DNA of 64,000 nt, taken from the NCBI GenBank assembly GCA_030698225.1, contig JAUYNR010000016.1:62001-126000 (forward strand), given 5' to 3'. The notes under the pieces were generated by a model. That model had not been told where the DNA came from, did no database searches, and saw only the letters and a program-made list of their open reading frames with translations. This stretch comes from Oxalobacteraceae bacterium. GTDB taxonomy: Bacteria; Pseudomonadota; Gammaproteobacteria; Burkholderiales; Burkholderiaceae_D. Shown piece after piece: positions 31,962 to 39,786 of the stretch; positions within the stretch are counted from its first letter, which is position 1, and each line of letters starts with the position of its first letter. Made by a program: the position numbers and the translations under genes.

Positions 31962-33005
31962 ATGGCTACCAAGAACAAAAAACGACCGGGCGAGCAGAAG
32001 CCGGTCGCGCTCGCGCTGCAAGGCGGCGGGATGCACGGCGCGTTCGCCTGGGGCGTGCTGGACCGCCTGCTGGAGGACGGCCGGCTGGAAATTGAAGGCG
32101 TCAGCGCGACCAGCGCTGGTGCGATGAACGCCGCAGTGCTGGCCTACGGGCTGCTCAAGGGCGATGCCGAAAACGCGCGCCAGGCGCTGCATGACTTCTG
32201 GCGCGCTGTGGCGCTCTCGGCGGAGAGCTACAGCCCGTTCCGCCAGGTGCCATGGTTGAAAGGGGGCAGCAGCTTCGGGCTGGAACACTCGCCCTTGTAC
32301 CTGCTGGCGGACATCATTCTGCGGATCCTGTCGCCATACCAATTCAATCCGCGCAACATGAATCCGCTGCGCGAGATACTGGAGCAACAGATCGATTTCG
32401 CCGCGTTGCGCAAGCATTGCCCGATCCAGCTATACCTCTGCGCAACCAATGTCGAGACCAGCAAGATACGGATTTTTTCGGGCCAGGACATGTGCATCGA
32501 GGCGGTACTTGCTTCGGCCTGCCTGCCCACCCTGTTCCAGGCGGTGGAGATCAACGGCGAACATTACTGGGACGGCGGCTATGTCGGCAACCCGGCAATT
32601 TACCCGCTGATCTACGACTGCAATACACACGACGTAGTGATCGTCCACATCAACCCGATCGTGCGCCCCGGCGTACCGACCACTGCGGCCGAAATCCTGA
32701 ACCGCATCAATGAAGTGAGCTTCAATTCCTCACTGATGCGCGAAATGCGCGCGATCGCCTTCGTCACCGAGTTGATCCAGCAAGGCAAGGTCGATCGCGG
32801 CGAGATGAAGGAGATGTTTATCCACTCGATCCGGTCCGATCAGACCATGGCTGCGCTCGGAGTATCGAGCAAGTACAACGCCGAGTGGGACTTCCTGTGC
32901 TTTCTGCGCGACAAGGGTCGCACCGAGGCCGAGGTGTGGCTTGATGGCAACTATCGCCACATCGGCCAGCGCTCCAGCATCGACCTCCGCAAGGAATTTC
33001 TTTAA
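31962..33005 (+). CDS. Patatin-like phospholipase
   Basis: The 347-residue protein has the oxyanion-hole motif LQGGGMHGAFAWGVL (about residues 19-33), the nucleophile region GVSATSAGAMNAAV and the catalytic aspartate in WDGGYVGNPAI. The nucleophile elbow reads A-T-S-A-G, with Ala in place of the first Gly of G-x-S-x-G, as in several bacterial family members. These enzymes hydrolyse acyl esters of membrane lipids. GAGGAGG lies before the ATG, 35 nt after the adenylate cyclase gene, so an operon is likely. No signal peptide is seen, so it would act on lipids from the cytoplasmic side. The closest functional class is uncertain. Confidence 0.88.
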   Translation: MATKNKKRPGEQKPVALALQGGGMHGAFAWGVLDRLLEDGRLEIEGVSATSAGAMNAAVLAYGLLKGDAENARQALHDFWRAVALSAESYSPFRQVPWLKGGSSFGLEHSPLYLLADIILRILSPYQFNPRNMNPLREILEQQIDFAALRKHCPIQLYLCATNVETSKIRIFSGQDMCIEAVLASACLPTLFQAVEINGEHYWDGGYVGNPAIYPLIYDCNTHDVVIVHINPIVRPGVPTTAAEILNRINEVSFNSSLMREMRAIAFVTELIQQGKVDRGEMKEMFIHSIRSDQTMAALGVSSKYNAEWDFLCFLRDKGRTEAEVWLDGNYRHIGQRSSIDLRKEFL

Positions 33006-33049
33006 GGGTCCGAAGTCTGCCGTGCCACCGGAGTATTTCTAAGCGCGCC

Positions 33050-33814
33050 TCAAAACTCAAACACCTGGCCATGCTCCAGCATTTTCGGCTGATAGGCAGG
33101 CAAGGCGGCAACGACTTCCGACATGGTGAGCATCCGGTCGCCCGGCTTCAAATGGGTGATGAAGATTTCCGCTGGCAAGCGCAACTTGCCGATCTCCGCG
33201 GCAAGCAAGCTCGGACACAGGTGTCTGGAGCAGATTGCGATTGCGTAATCGCGATTGCAAAAAGCGGTCTCGATGATCAGATAACGCAGGTTGCCGATGT
33301 TGTTGACGATTTCCCACAGCGCATCATTGGGGCCGGTGTCACCGCTAAACACCAGGCTCGCGGCACCGCTGTCGAGCCAGTAGCCGACCGCCGGCACCAG
33401 GTGATCGGCGGGGAGTACTGTGATCCTGCGCCCGGCCAGCGTCACGGTCTGGTCCCGGCCGATCTCGCGAAACTGCAGATAGGGCGCCTCGGGCCGCGGC
33501 AGCCTGGTGAAGTCAGGCCAGATGTAATCGTTGAAAACGTGGGTCCGCAATGCATTGGCTGTTTCCCTGGTCGCATACACCGTCAAGGGTGTGCTGCGCA
33601 GATAGCCGACCGTGTCGACCAAGAACGGAATGCTGCAAATATGGTCCAGGTGCGAGTGGGTGACGAAGACGTGGTCGATCCCAACCATTTCGTCGAGGGT
33701 CAGTTCGCCGACGCCGGTGCCGGCATCGATCAGCACATCGTCGTCGAGCAACATCGCGGTGGTGCGCAGGTTGGCGCCGATGCCGCCGCTACACCCCAGA
33801 ATTCTCAGCTTCAT
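33050..33814 (-). CDS. Class II cyclic-nucleotide phosphodiesterase-like metallo-hydrolase
   Basis: The 254-residue MBL-fold protein carries the class II phosphodiesterase signature H-x-H-L-D-H in VTHSHLDHICSIPF, with the further metal ligands in PADHLVP, VFSGDTGPNDALW and the FITHLKPGD end. Family members hydrolyse 3',5'-cAMP. It faces the signalling island convergently, 44 nt from the patatin stop, so it is a natural candidate for clearing the product of the two adenylate cyclases. That link is inference from position. Other roles of this fold (arylsulfatase, tRNase Z-like) are less consistent with the spacing of motifs. Confidence 0.82.
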   Translation of the reverse strand: MKLRILGCSGGIGANLRTTAMLLDDDVLIDAGTGVGELTLDEMVGIDHVFVTHSHLDHICSIPFLVDTVGYLRSTPLTVYATRETANALRTHVFNDYIWPDFTRLPRPEAPYLQFREIGRDQTVTLAGRRITVLPADHLVPAVGYWLDSGAASLVFSGDTGPNDALWEIVNNIGNLRYLIIETAFCNRDYAIAICSRHLCPSLLAAEIGKLRLPAEIFITHLKPGDRMLTMSEVVAALPAYQPKMLEHGQVFEF

Positions 33815-34154
33815 GTAAAGATAATTATAGAAATGCTGTCAATAAAATACGCTTATGTGCGGCGGCATTAGCTTAAAAACGGAGATCGCCGCATCTTCGA
33901 TAAGTCGCTTCCTGCTGCCATTGTAGGCGCAATAAGAATCCGTCGTTGCTGTGGCTGGAGGCAAGCGCGTGACGACAGATTCCCGCCTGCAGCTAATTTT
34001 GCGCGCAAAACCATATTGGTGCGCAAGGCCGGGATAATAGGCGATTCGCTGCCGCTGCTGGGCAAGCACGGGCAGATTGCAACAGAGGTTTGCGGGTTTG
34101 ATGGTCGTCAATGAAACTGCGTAAAAACACAGCGGAGCACCGCCGATTCCGCCG
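33815..34154 (+). other. Intergenic stretch without a supported gene
   Basis: This 340-bp gap separates two minus-strand genes. It has a short imperfect inverted repeat, GCGCAAAACCATATTGGTGCGC-like, at about 34001-34023. On the + strand a short protein-like run (RKAGIIGDSLPLLGKHG) may be a gene remnant of unknown family. No complete reading frame with a ribosome-binding site is seen. Confidence 0.4.
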
Positions 34155-35057
34155 CTACCAGGCGTAGCGCATTATTTGCTTGTCCAGCTTCGCCACCAGA
34201 TCCACCGGCCCATCGGCGAATTTTCTGGCAAATAGCATTTCGCCGCCGCCATAGGTATCGTCCGGCGCAAACGACGATGTCGCCCGAAAGAAATCAAGAT
34301 GCTGCTCTGTCATCACGGCGGGGCTTGCTCTGCCATCACTCCAGTCGGTGTAGGTGAGGTTGCGCACTATCTTTGATCTGAAATCGGAGTTGCCAAGGAT
34401 CGTCTGAAAGAATGACTCATCAGGGCAGATGGTGTTCCTGAAGAAGTCCACTGCTTGCGTCTCCCGCGTCACAAAGCGCAGGATAAAGTCACAGGCCGCG
34501 CGCGACAGCGCCCACCAGGTGGAACCTGCATACGGAGCAAGATCACGAAGATAGGTCTTGTAGTCCCGCTTCTGCGGCAGCACTCCAGCCATCATCAGTG
34601 CTTTCCGTATCGCCCGGCTTATCAGCCGGTCGCCGGGGCGGATCTTATAGTCGGTAAGCCGGGAAATTGCCTTTCCTGCCGCTTTGGAAGGCATGGCAAC
34701 CAGATTGATGAATTCCTGGTCAGGCTTGCTGGCAAAGAATCGCTCTATGGACGACGCCGAACGCAGCGGATAATCGGTGCCGCTGAGCAGCACGAAGCGG
34801 TCAAAGCGGCGTCGATCCGCCATCGCGCTGCGAAGCAGAACGAGTATGGCCTCGACTTGAGAGAAATCACCCCAAAAGACGGAAGCACGCTCTTGCGTTA
34901 AATGGATGTTATTCCCTTCCATGCTGAGAAAAGGATCGACATTGGATTTCTTGTCGACATGGATGAAGAAGCTGGAAGCGCCAGAGGACAGCGCGGATAT
35001 CAGTCGCCGGAGATGCTCCGGATTGTTGTGTGCAAGAACGAGATATGCGATTTTCAT
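34155..35057 (-). CDS. Core-2/I-branching beta-1,6-N-acetylglucosaminyltransferase-like (GT14)
   Basis: The 300-residue protein starts MKIAYLVLAHNNPEHLRRLI, then FFIHVDKKSN, and has VFWGDFSQVEAILVLLRSAM and FDRFVLLSGTDYPLRSASSI, the usual order of motifs in bacterial GT14 'branch' glycosyltransferases. A late WWALSRAACDFILRF and CPDESFFQTIL fit as well; the acidic residues of PDESF are conserved in the family. Such enzymes add N-acetylglucosamine or another sugar to extracellular glycans. It stands alone, without a polysaccharide operon. The acceptor is unknown. Confidence 0.85.
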   Translation of the reverse strand: MKIAYLVLAHNNPEHLRRLISALSSGASSFFIHVDKKSNVDPFLSMEGNNIHLTQERASVFWGDFSQVEAILVLLRSAMADRRRFDRFVLLSGTDYPLRSASSIERFFASKPDQEFINLVAMPSKAAGKAISRLTDYKIRPGDRLISRAIRKALMMAGVLPQKRDYKTYLRDLAPYAGSTWWALSRAACDFILRFVTRETQAVDFFRNTICPDESFFQTILGNSDFRSKIVRNLTYTDWSDGRASPAVMTEQHLDFFRATSSFAPDDTYGGGEMLFARKFADGPVDLVAKLDKQIMRYAW

Positions 35058-35242
35058 GGTTATTCGTTGGCCGGATAACGTTGGAAGTCACTGGCCGTTC
35101 CGGTTGTGGCAAGTGCACAAACCTTAACATGGTTTTTTCATGGCCCGCTGACAGTGGCCCAGCCGCGACCGTGATGGGGCGGCTATTCCGGCATGCGCGG
35201 CGGAGTGAATCGGTGCGGAAAATGCACAGTACCCGATTTGCG

Positions 35243-35731
35243 CTAGTACACCGGCAGGCGGCTCGATGATTTTATTTCGCGCAGCGCCAGGCTGGAATGA
35301 ATCGAGGTCACGCCCGGCATTACGCGCAACACCATTTCGACGAACTCGCCGTAGGAATCCAGGTCCCCGGACACCACTTGCAACAGGTAATCCGCCTTGC
35401 CGGTAATCTTGTGGCAGGACAGCACTTCCGGATAGCTCAGCACCGCCTTTTCGAAGCGGTTGGCCGAATCGTCGGTATGAATGTCGAAACTCAGCTGCAC
35501 GAAGGCCAGCACGCCAAAGCCCAGTTTGCGGCGATTCAGGTTGGCCTGATAGCCGTCGATAAACCCTTCTTCCTCCAGCCTGCGTATGCGCCGCCAGCAC
35601 GGGGTCACGCTCAGCGACAATCGTTCCGCCAGCTTGGCATTGGACAAGGTGCCGTCTTCCTGCAGAAGACGCAGAATGGTCCGATCTATCTCATCAAGAG
35701 ATGAATTGAGGCGATTATTTCGCATTTCCAC
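35243..35731 (-). CDS. Lrp/AsnC-family transcriptional regulator
   Basis: The 162-residue protein has an N-terminal winged helix (LDEIDRTILRLLQEDGTLSN, then LAERLSLSVTPCWRRIRRLE) and a C-terminal RAM ligand-binding domain (LSCHKITGKADYLLQVVSGD, VTSIHSSLALREIK). The double arginine of CWRRIRRLEEEG is typical of the Lrp recognition helix. It is transcribed away from the HDAC-family gene across a 114-nt intergenic region, which makes that deacetylase a likely target besides autoregulation. The ligand is probably an amino acid. Confidence 0.92.
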   Translation of the reverse strand: MEMRNNRLNSSLDEIDRTILRLLQEDGTLSNAKLAERLSLSVTPCWRRIRRLEEEGFIDGYQANLNRRKLGFGVLAFVQLSFDIHTDDSANRFEKAVLSYPEVLSCHKITGKADYLLQVVSGDLDSYGEFVEMVLRVMPGVTSIHSSLALREIKSSSRLPVY

Positions 35732-35845
35732 TCCTTGCTAGTCTGTTCGCCTCAAATCATAGCGCTCTACTCAGGGATAAAGCAAAGTAATTCCAGCGCG
35801 CCGGCACCATAATGGTTTCCATTCAAGTCTCTCCCGGAAGCCGAC

Positions 35846-36877
35846 ATGCTCACTATTTACAGCAATAATCACCGCCTGCATCATGGTACTGAACTGAAAG
35901 ATGGGGTACTGAAACCCTGCGTTGAAATGCCCAGTCGCGCCGACACCGTGCTGGCACGGATCAAGGCGATCGGCCTGGGCGACGTCATCGCGCCGCATGA
36001 CTATCCGTGTTCCGCATACAGCCCGGTGCACAGCGCGCGCTACGTGCGCTTTCTGAAAAATGCCTGGGCCAACTGGAGCGGCGCCGGGCGCTCGCACGAT
36101 GCGTTGCCGCTGATCTGGCCGGTGCGCGATTTGCGCAGCGACATCGAGCCCGAGCATATCGATGGCAAGCTGGGCTTCTACGCGATGGATGCCGGCGTGC
36201 CGATCACCACCGGCACCTGGGAAGCGGTGCGCACCAGCGCCAACCTGGCGTTGACCGGCATGGATGCCATTGCAAACGGCGCCGCCAGTGCGTTCGCGTT
36301 ATGCCGCCCACCCGGCCATCATGCGGCCGCAGAATACATGGGCGGCTACTGCTACCTGAACAATGCGGCGATCGCGGCCCAAGGCTTCATCAACCAGGGC
36401 GCGAAGCGGGTGGCCGTGATCGATGTCGATTATCACCACGGCAACGGCACGCAAAGCATCTTTTACGACCGCGCCGACGTGCTGTTCGTCTCGCTGCACG
36501 GCGACCCGAAAAACTCGTATCCGTACTTCCTCGGCCATCGCGACGAGGTCGGCCGCGCTGCCGGCGCCGGCTTCAACCACAACTATCCGCTGCCGCACGG
36601 CACCGCCTGGGACAGCTACCGCAGCGCACTGGCCGACGCCTGCGGCAAGCTGGCCGCCTATGCGCCGGACGCCATCGTGGTATCGCTCGGCGTGGACACC
36701 TTCAAGGACGACCCGATCAGCCAGTTCAAGCTGGAAAACGACGATTACCTGCGCATCGGCGAAGTCATCGCCGGCGTGGCCAAGCCGACGCTGTTCGTGA
36801 TGGAAGGCGGCTACATGGTGGACGACATCGGCCTGAACGCGGTCAACGTGCTGCTCGGCTTTGAAGGCCGCAGCTGA
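35846..36877 (+). CDS. HDAC-superfamily deacetylase (acetylpolyamine amidohydrolase-like)
   Basis: The 343-residue protein has the zinc-dependent deacetylase motifs CRPPGHHAAAEYMGGYCYLN (tandem His), VIDVDYHHGNGTQSIF (Asp and His zinc/catalytic region) and VVSLGVDTFKDDPIS (zinc-binding Asp), ending in EGGYMVDDIG. The full-length sequence fits bacterial acetylpolyamine aminohydrolases (AphA/HdaH class), which release acetate from acetylated polyamines or related amides. The divergent Lrp-type regulator supports a role in amine or amino-acid catabolism. AAGCCGAC precedes the ATG, so the ribosome-binding site is weak. Confidence 0.9.
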   Translation: MLTIYSNNHRLHHGTELKDGVLKPCVEMPSRADTVLARIKAIGLGDVIAPHDYPCSAYSPVHSARYVRFLKNAWANWSGAGRSHDALPLIWPVRDLRSDIEPEHIDGKLGFYAMDAGVPITTGTWEAVRTSANLALTGMDAIANGAASAFALCRPPGHHAAAEYMGGYCYLNNAAIAAQGFINQGAKRVAVIDVDYHHGNGTQSIFYDRADVLFVSLHGDPKNSYPYFLGHRDEVGRAAGAGFNHNYPLPHGTAWDSYRSALADACGKLAAYAPDAIVVSLGVDTFKDDPISQFKLENDDYLRIGEVIAGVAKPTLFVMEGGYMVDDIGLNAVNVLLGFEGRS

Positions 36878-36982
36878 ACATGCCGCATTGAAAATGCATA
36901 TATGTGCTTGAAATCATTAGCTTATTGGGCCGAAATACTTTCGACTACCTTTTCTAAGCTAAATCAAATATTTGCATCCTGC

Positions 36983-37025
36983 ACAGATAGACCTTCCCGC
37001 CGCAAAAGCTATACTGAATCTGGCG
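36983..37025 (+). promoter_or_regulatory. Promoter-like dispersed module (copy 1)
   Basis: ACAGATAGACCTTCCCG begins the module: TAGACC at 36988-36993, then exactly 16 nt, then TATACT at 37010-37015. The same layout recurs at 51467, 54243 and 58846. It lies about 170 nt ahead of the VOC gene. The preceding part of the gap (36878-36982) shows no gene. Confidence 0.5.
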
Positions 37026-37185
37026 GATCCGGGCAAGCTTGCCCGCGCTGATGGCAAGCGCGCCCGGGCTGTTCGCCGGACCGCCCGCGATCGGGAAGCG
37101 GGACGTCCTTGCCGCAAAGCTACCCGGTCAAGCAAACCCGGCACTGCAAGCGTGATCTGTGCCAAACCCTAAAAAGGCGAGCGAC

Positions 37186-37599
37186 ATGCAAGTTCAGCCC
37201 TACCTGTTTTTCGACGGCCGCTGCGAAGAGGCCCTTGAGTTTTACCGCGCCGCGCTCGGCGCCGAGGTGACGATGCTGATGCGCTTCAAGGACAGCCCCG
37301 AGCCGCAGTCGCCGGACATGTGCCCGCCCGGCTCCGAAGAAAAGGTGATGCACTCGAATTTTCGGATCGGCGAAACGACGCTGATGGCGTCCGACGGCCG
37401 AGTTCAGGGCAAACCTGTTTTCCAGGGCTTTTCGCTGTCGATCTCGGTGCCCACCGACGCCGACGCGCAGCGCCTGTTCAGCGCGTTGAGCGAGGGCGGG
37501 CAGGTCCAGATGCCGCTGGCCAAGACCTTTTACGCCTCGTCCTTCGGCATGGTGGCCGACCGCTTCGGCGTGTCGTGGATGATCATCACCGCATCTTGA
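37186..37599 (+). CDS. VOC/PhnB-like glyoxalase-fold protein
   Basis: The 137-residue protein begins MQVQPYLFFDGRCEEALEFY and carries GEEKVMHSNFRIGETTLMAS-type features (EEKVMHSNFRIGETTLMASD) and FGMVADRFGVSWMI, standard for the PhnB/'3-demethylubiquinone-9 3-methyltransferase-like' branch of the VOC fold. Members bind small ligands or metals; most have no proven activity. The ATG at 37186 with AGGCGAG upstream is preferred over the GTG at 37159. A truncated DUF1579 gene follows, the usual neighbour of such VOC genes. Confidence 0.85.
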   Translation: MQVQPYLFFDGRCEEALEFYRAALGAEVTMLMRFKDSPEPQSPDMCPPGSEEKVMHSNFRIGETTLMASDGRVQGKPVFQGFSLSISVPTDADAQRLFSALSEGGQVQMPLAKTFYASSFGMVADRFGVSWMIITAS

Positions 37600-37637
37600 G
37601 GCCGCGCTATTTCTCGTCAAGCAAGCAGGAGACTTCG

Positions 37638-37706
37638 ATGAACGCAGTACCGCAAAAGGAACACGAGCGGCTGCGGCAACTGCTGGGCGACTTACCGGCG
37701 CAGTAA
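37638..37706 (+). pseudogene. N-terminal stub of a DUF1579-type gene
   Basis: The reading frame MNAVPQKEHERLRQLLGDLP ends after 22 codons. It matches the start of DUF1579 proteins (M-N-x-x-P-Q-K-E-H-x-W-L), which commonly follow VOC genes. A full protein would be ~150 residues, so this is a truncated remnant. GGAG is placed properly before the ATG. Confidence 0.6.
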
Positions 37707-37753
37707 GTAACGGACACACTGGATAAGCAATTTTCGGGATCGCGGAGGTCGGC

Positions 37754-38263
37754 ATGGCGATGCAAGCGCTGCAAACGGATATAACCACGCTGGCGGTGGA
37801 TGCGATTGTGAATGCGGCAAATTCGTCGCTGCTGGGAGGCGGCGGCGTCGATGGTGCGATTCACCGGGCCGCCGGCCCGGGACTGCTGGCAGAGTGCCGT
37901 GCGCTTGGCGGCTGCGATCCCGGCGACGCGAAAATGACGGACGGCTATCTGCTTCCCGCCAGGCACGTCATCCATACCGTCGGCCCGGTATGGCACGGCG
38001 GCGCGCAGCGCGAGAAAGAGGTGTTGGCCTCTTGCTATACCAGTTCGTTACGGCTTGCTGCCGAGGCCGGTCTGTCCAGCATTGCCTTTCCCTGCATCAG
38101 TACCGGCATCTATGGCTACCCGAAGGAATTGGCTGCGAAAGTGGCGGTTGCGGCCGTGCGGGACTTCCTTTCCAGGGAAAAATCCGCGATGGAAGTGATT
38201 TTCGTCTGTTTCTCATCTTCCGATGTTGACATTTACAACCCGCTGCTTGCGGCAGGCGGCTGA
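37754..38263 (+). CDS. ymdB: Macro-domain O-acetyl-ADP-ribose deacetylase
   Basis: The 169-residue single-domain protein has the ADP-ribose-binding motifs [20 protein letters not shown] and [16 protein letters not shown], plus [16 protein letters not shown]. This is the MacroD/YmdB class that deacetylates O-acetyl-ADP-ribose and can remove mono-ADP-ribose from proteins. YmdB of E. coli (177 residues) also restrains RNase III. The start at 37754 has GGAGGTCGGC upstream. It stands alone between a truncated gene and a repeat copy. Confidence 0.9.
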   Translation: MAMQALQTDITTLAVDAIVNAANSSLLGGGGVDGAIHRAAGPGLLAECRALGGCDPGDAKMTDGYLLPARHVIHTVGPVWHGGAQREKEVLASCYTSSLRLAAEAGLSSIAFPCISTGIYGYPKELAAKVAVAAVRDFLSREKSAMEVIFVCFSSSDVDIYNPLLAAGG

Positions 38264-38270
38264 TTTTAGC

Positions 38271-38370
38271 TGGAGTATGCGAAAAAATACGGCATCTTCC
38301 GCAATATTCAATTGCATATTTAAAAATACAGTATTCAGTATATTTTTCGCCGGCAGGCGCTGCGCGAAGC
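38271..38370 (+). repeat. Dispersed ~100-bp repeat copy
   Basis: Runs from TGGAGTATGCGAAAAAATAC through TTCCGCAATATTCAATTGCA to AAATACAGTATTCAGTATAT. The near-palindromic core is identical to that of the copy at 19464. It begins 8 nt after the macro-domain gene and lies ~175 nt ahead of the RND operon. Confidence 0.8.
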
Positions 38371-38545
38371 GGGAACCAAAATCGACGGATAAAATCAAAC
38401 GCGTTTGTCGCGCGAACTGTTCGCCAAAAAAATATCAAAAACATTTCTGTAGTCGATCCAAAAGCTGGTGAATGCGGCGCGGCCCGGAGGCATTTCCCGT
38501 GCGGGGAAATGCCTCCGGCGTCCGCCATTCAATTTGGAGGATTCT

Positions 38546-39778
38546 ATGGCCGCCCCGTTGGTGCGCACCTTGTTGCGCGTATTCCTGCTGCTTCCCCTCT
38601 GCGCCGGATTGGCCGGCTGCAGCCAGGGCAGTTCCGAAGCGAAGGCCCAGGCCGCCGCCGGGCCGCCGCCGGTGTCGGTGGTGCCGGCGACCAAACGCGT
38701 GGTCCAGGAGTTCGATGAATTCACCGCACGCCTGGAGGCGGTCGATACGGTGGACGTCCGGGCGCGGGTCGCCGGCACTTTGGACAAAGTCCATTTCCGC
38801 GAAGGTCAGAAGGTCAAGAAGGGCGACGTGCTGTTCACCATCGACCCGCGGCCATTCGCGCTGGAAGTGGCCCGCACCCAAGCGCGGCTCGCCGCCGCCC
38901 GAACCCAATCCGGGCTTGCCAGCAGCGAGTTGGCGCGCGCGGAAAAGCTGCTGCCGATGCAGGCTGTTTCCCAGCAGGAAGTCGATCAACTGCGCGCGGC
39001 AGTGCGCACTGACGAGACTGCGATACAAGCAGCCGAAGCCGAGTTGAACGTTGCGAAATTGAACTTAAGTTTCACCCACATTACGTCGCCTATTGATGGT
39101 CGCATCTCGCGCGCCTTTGTCACGGCCGGCAATCTGGTCAACGCCGGCGAACCGGTGCTGACCACCATCGTGTCGGTCGAGCGTGTCTACGCGTACTTCG
39201 ACGCCAGCGAAGCGACCTATTTGAAATATGTGCACGCGGCCCGTGAAGGGTCGCGGCCTTCCTCCGGCGAAACGGCCAATCCGGTGTTGATGGGACTGTC
39301 CGATGAGGAAGGCTTTCCGCATCAGGGCCGGATGGACTTCGTCGACAACCGCTTGAACCCGGCGACCGGCAGCATGCGTGTGCGCGCGGTATTCGATAAC
39401 GCCAATGCGCAATTTACGCCGGGACTGTCGGCGCGGATCAAACTCATCGGCAGTGCATCCCATGAGGCCACGCTGGTGCCCGAGCGCGCGATCTCGACCG
39501 ATCAAACCCGCAAAATCGTGATGGTGGTCGGCGCCAACAACCAAGTCGAGCCGCGCGAGGTAAAGACCGCTGCGTTGCTCGATGGCATGCGCGTGGTCAC
39601 CGGTGTCAAAGCCGGCGAAAAGATCATCGTCGATGGCTTGCAGCGCGCGATCCCGGGTGCACCGGTCGCGCCCCAGCTGATGCAGGTGGACGAGAAAGGC
39701 ATGCCGGTGGCCGCTGCGCCAGCACCGGCACCAGCGCCGCCGCCGAAGGAAGACGCCAAACCCGCTGAGAAAAGCTAG
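38546..39778 (+). CDS. RND efflux periplasmic adaptor (membrane fusion lipoprotein)
   Basis: The 410-residue MexE/AcrA-like adaptor has a signal peptide ending in the lipobox LCAGLAGCS, so it is lipid-anchored. The lipoyl and hairpin domains follow (DVRARVAGTLDKVHFREGQK, then ITSPIDGRISRAFVTAGNLV), then a beta-barrel and membrane-proximal domain, and a Pro/Ala-rich tail. GGAGG lies 6 nt before the ATG at 38546. It bridges the permease and the outer-membrane channel encoded by the next two genes. The specificity region gives no clear drug prediction; MexEF-OprN-type pumps are the nearest comparison. Confidence 0.93.
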   Translation: MAAPLVRTLLRVFLLLPLCAGLAGCSQGSSEAKAQAAAGPPPVSVVPATKRVVQEFDEFTARLEAVDTVDVRARVAGTLDKVHFREGQKVKKGDVLFTIDPRPFALEVARTQARLAAARTQSGLASSELARAEKLLPMQAVSQQEVDQLRAAVRTDETAIQAAEAELNVAKLNLSFTHITSPIDGRISRAFVTAGNLVNAGEPVLTTIVSVERVYAYFDASEATYLKYVHAAREGSRPSSGETANPVLMGLSDEEGFPHQGRMDFVDNRLNPATGSMRVRAVFDNANAQFTPGLSARIKLIGSASHEATLVPERAISTDQTRKIVMVVGANNQVEPREVKTAALLDGMRVVTGVKAGEKIIVDGLQRAIPGAPVAPQLMQVDEKGMPVAAAPAPAPAPPPKEDAKPAEKS

Positions 39779-39786
39779 GGCTATCC

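Noticed and set aside
30703-33005. A standard CBASS or Pycsar operon
   Set aside because: The cyclase has a receiver domain and adenylate-type residues, and no CD-NTase, Cap2/Cap3 or known Pycsar effector is present. Kept only as a hypothesis about circuit logic.
34155-35057. Part of an exopolysaccharide cluster with the acyltransferase at 19675
   Set aside because: The two genes are 14 kb apart on opposite strands with unrelated genes between.
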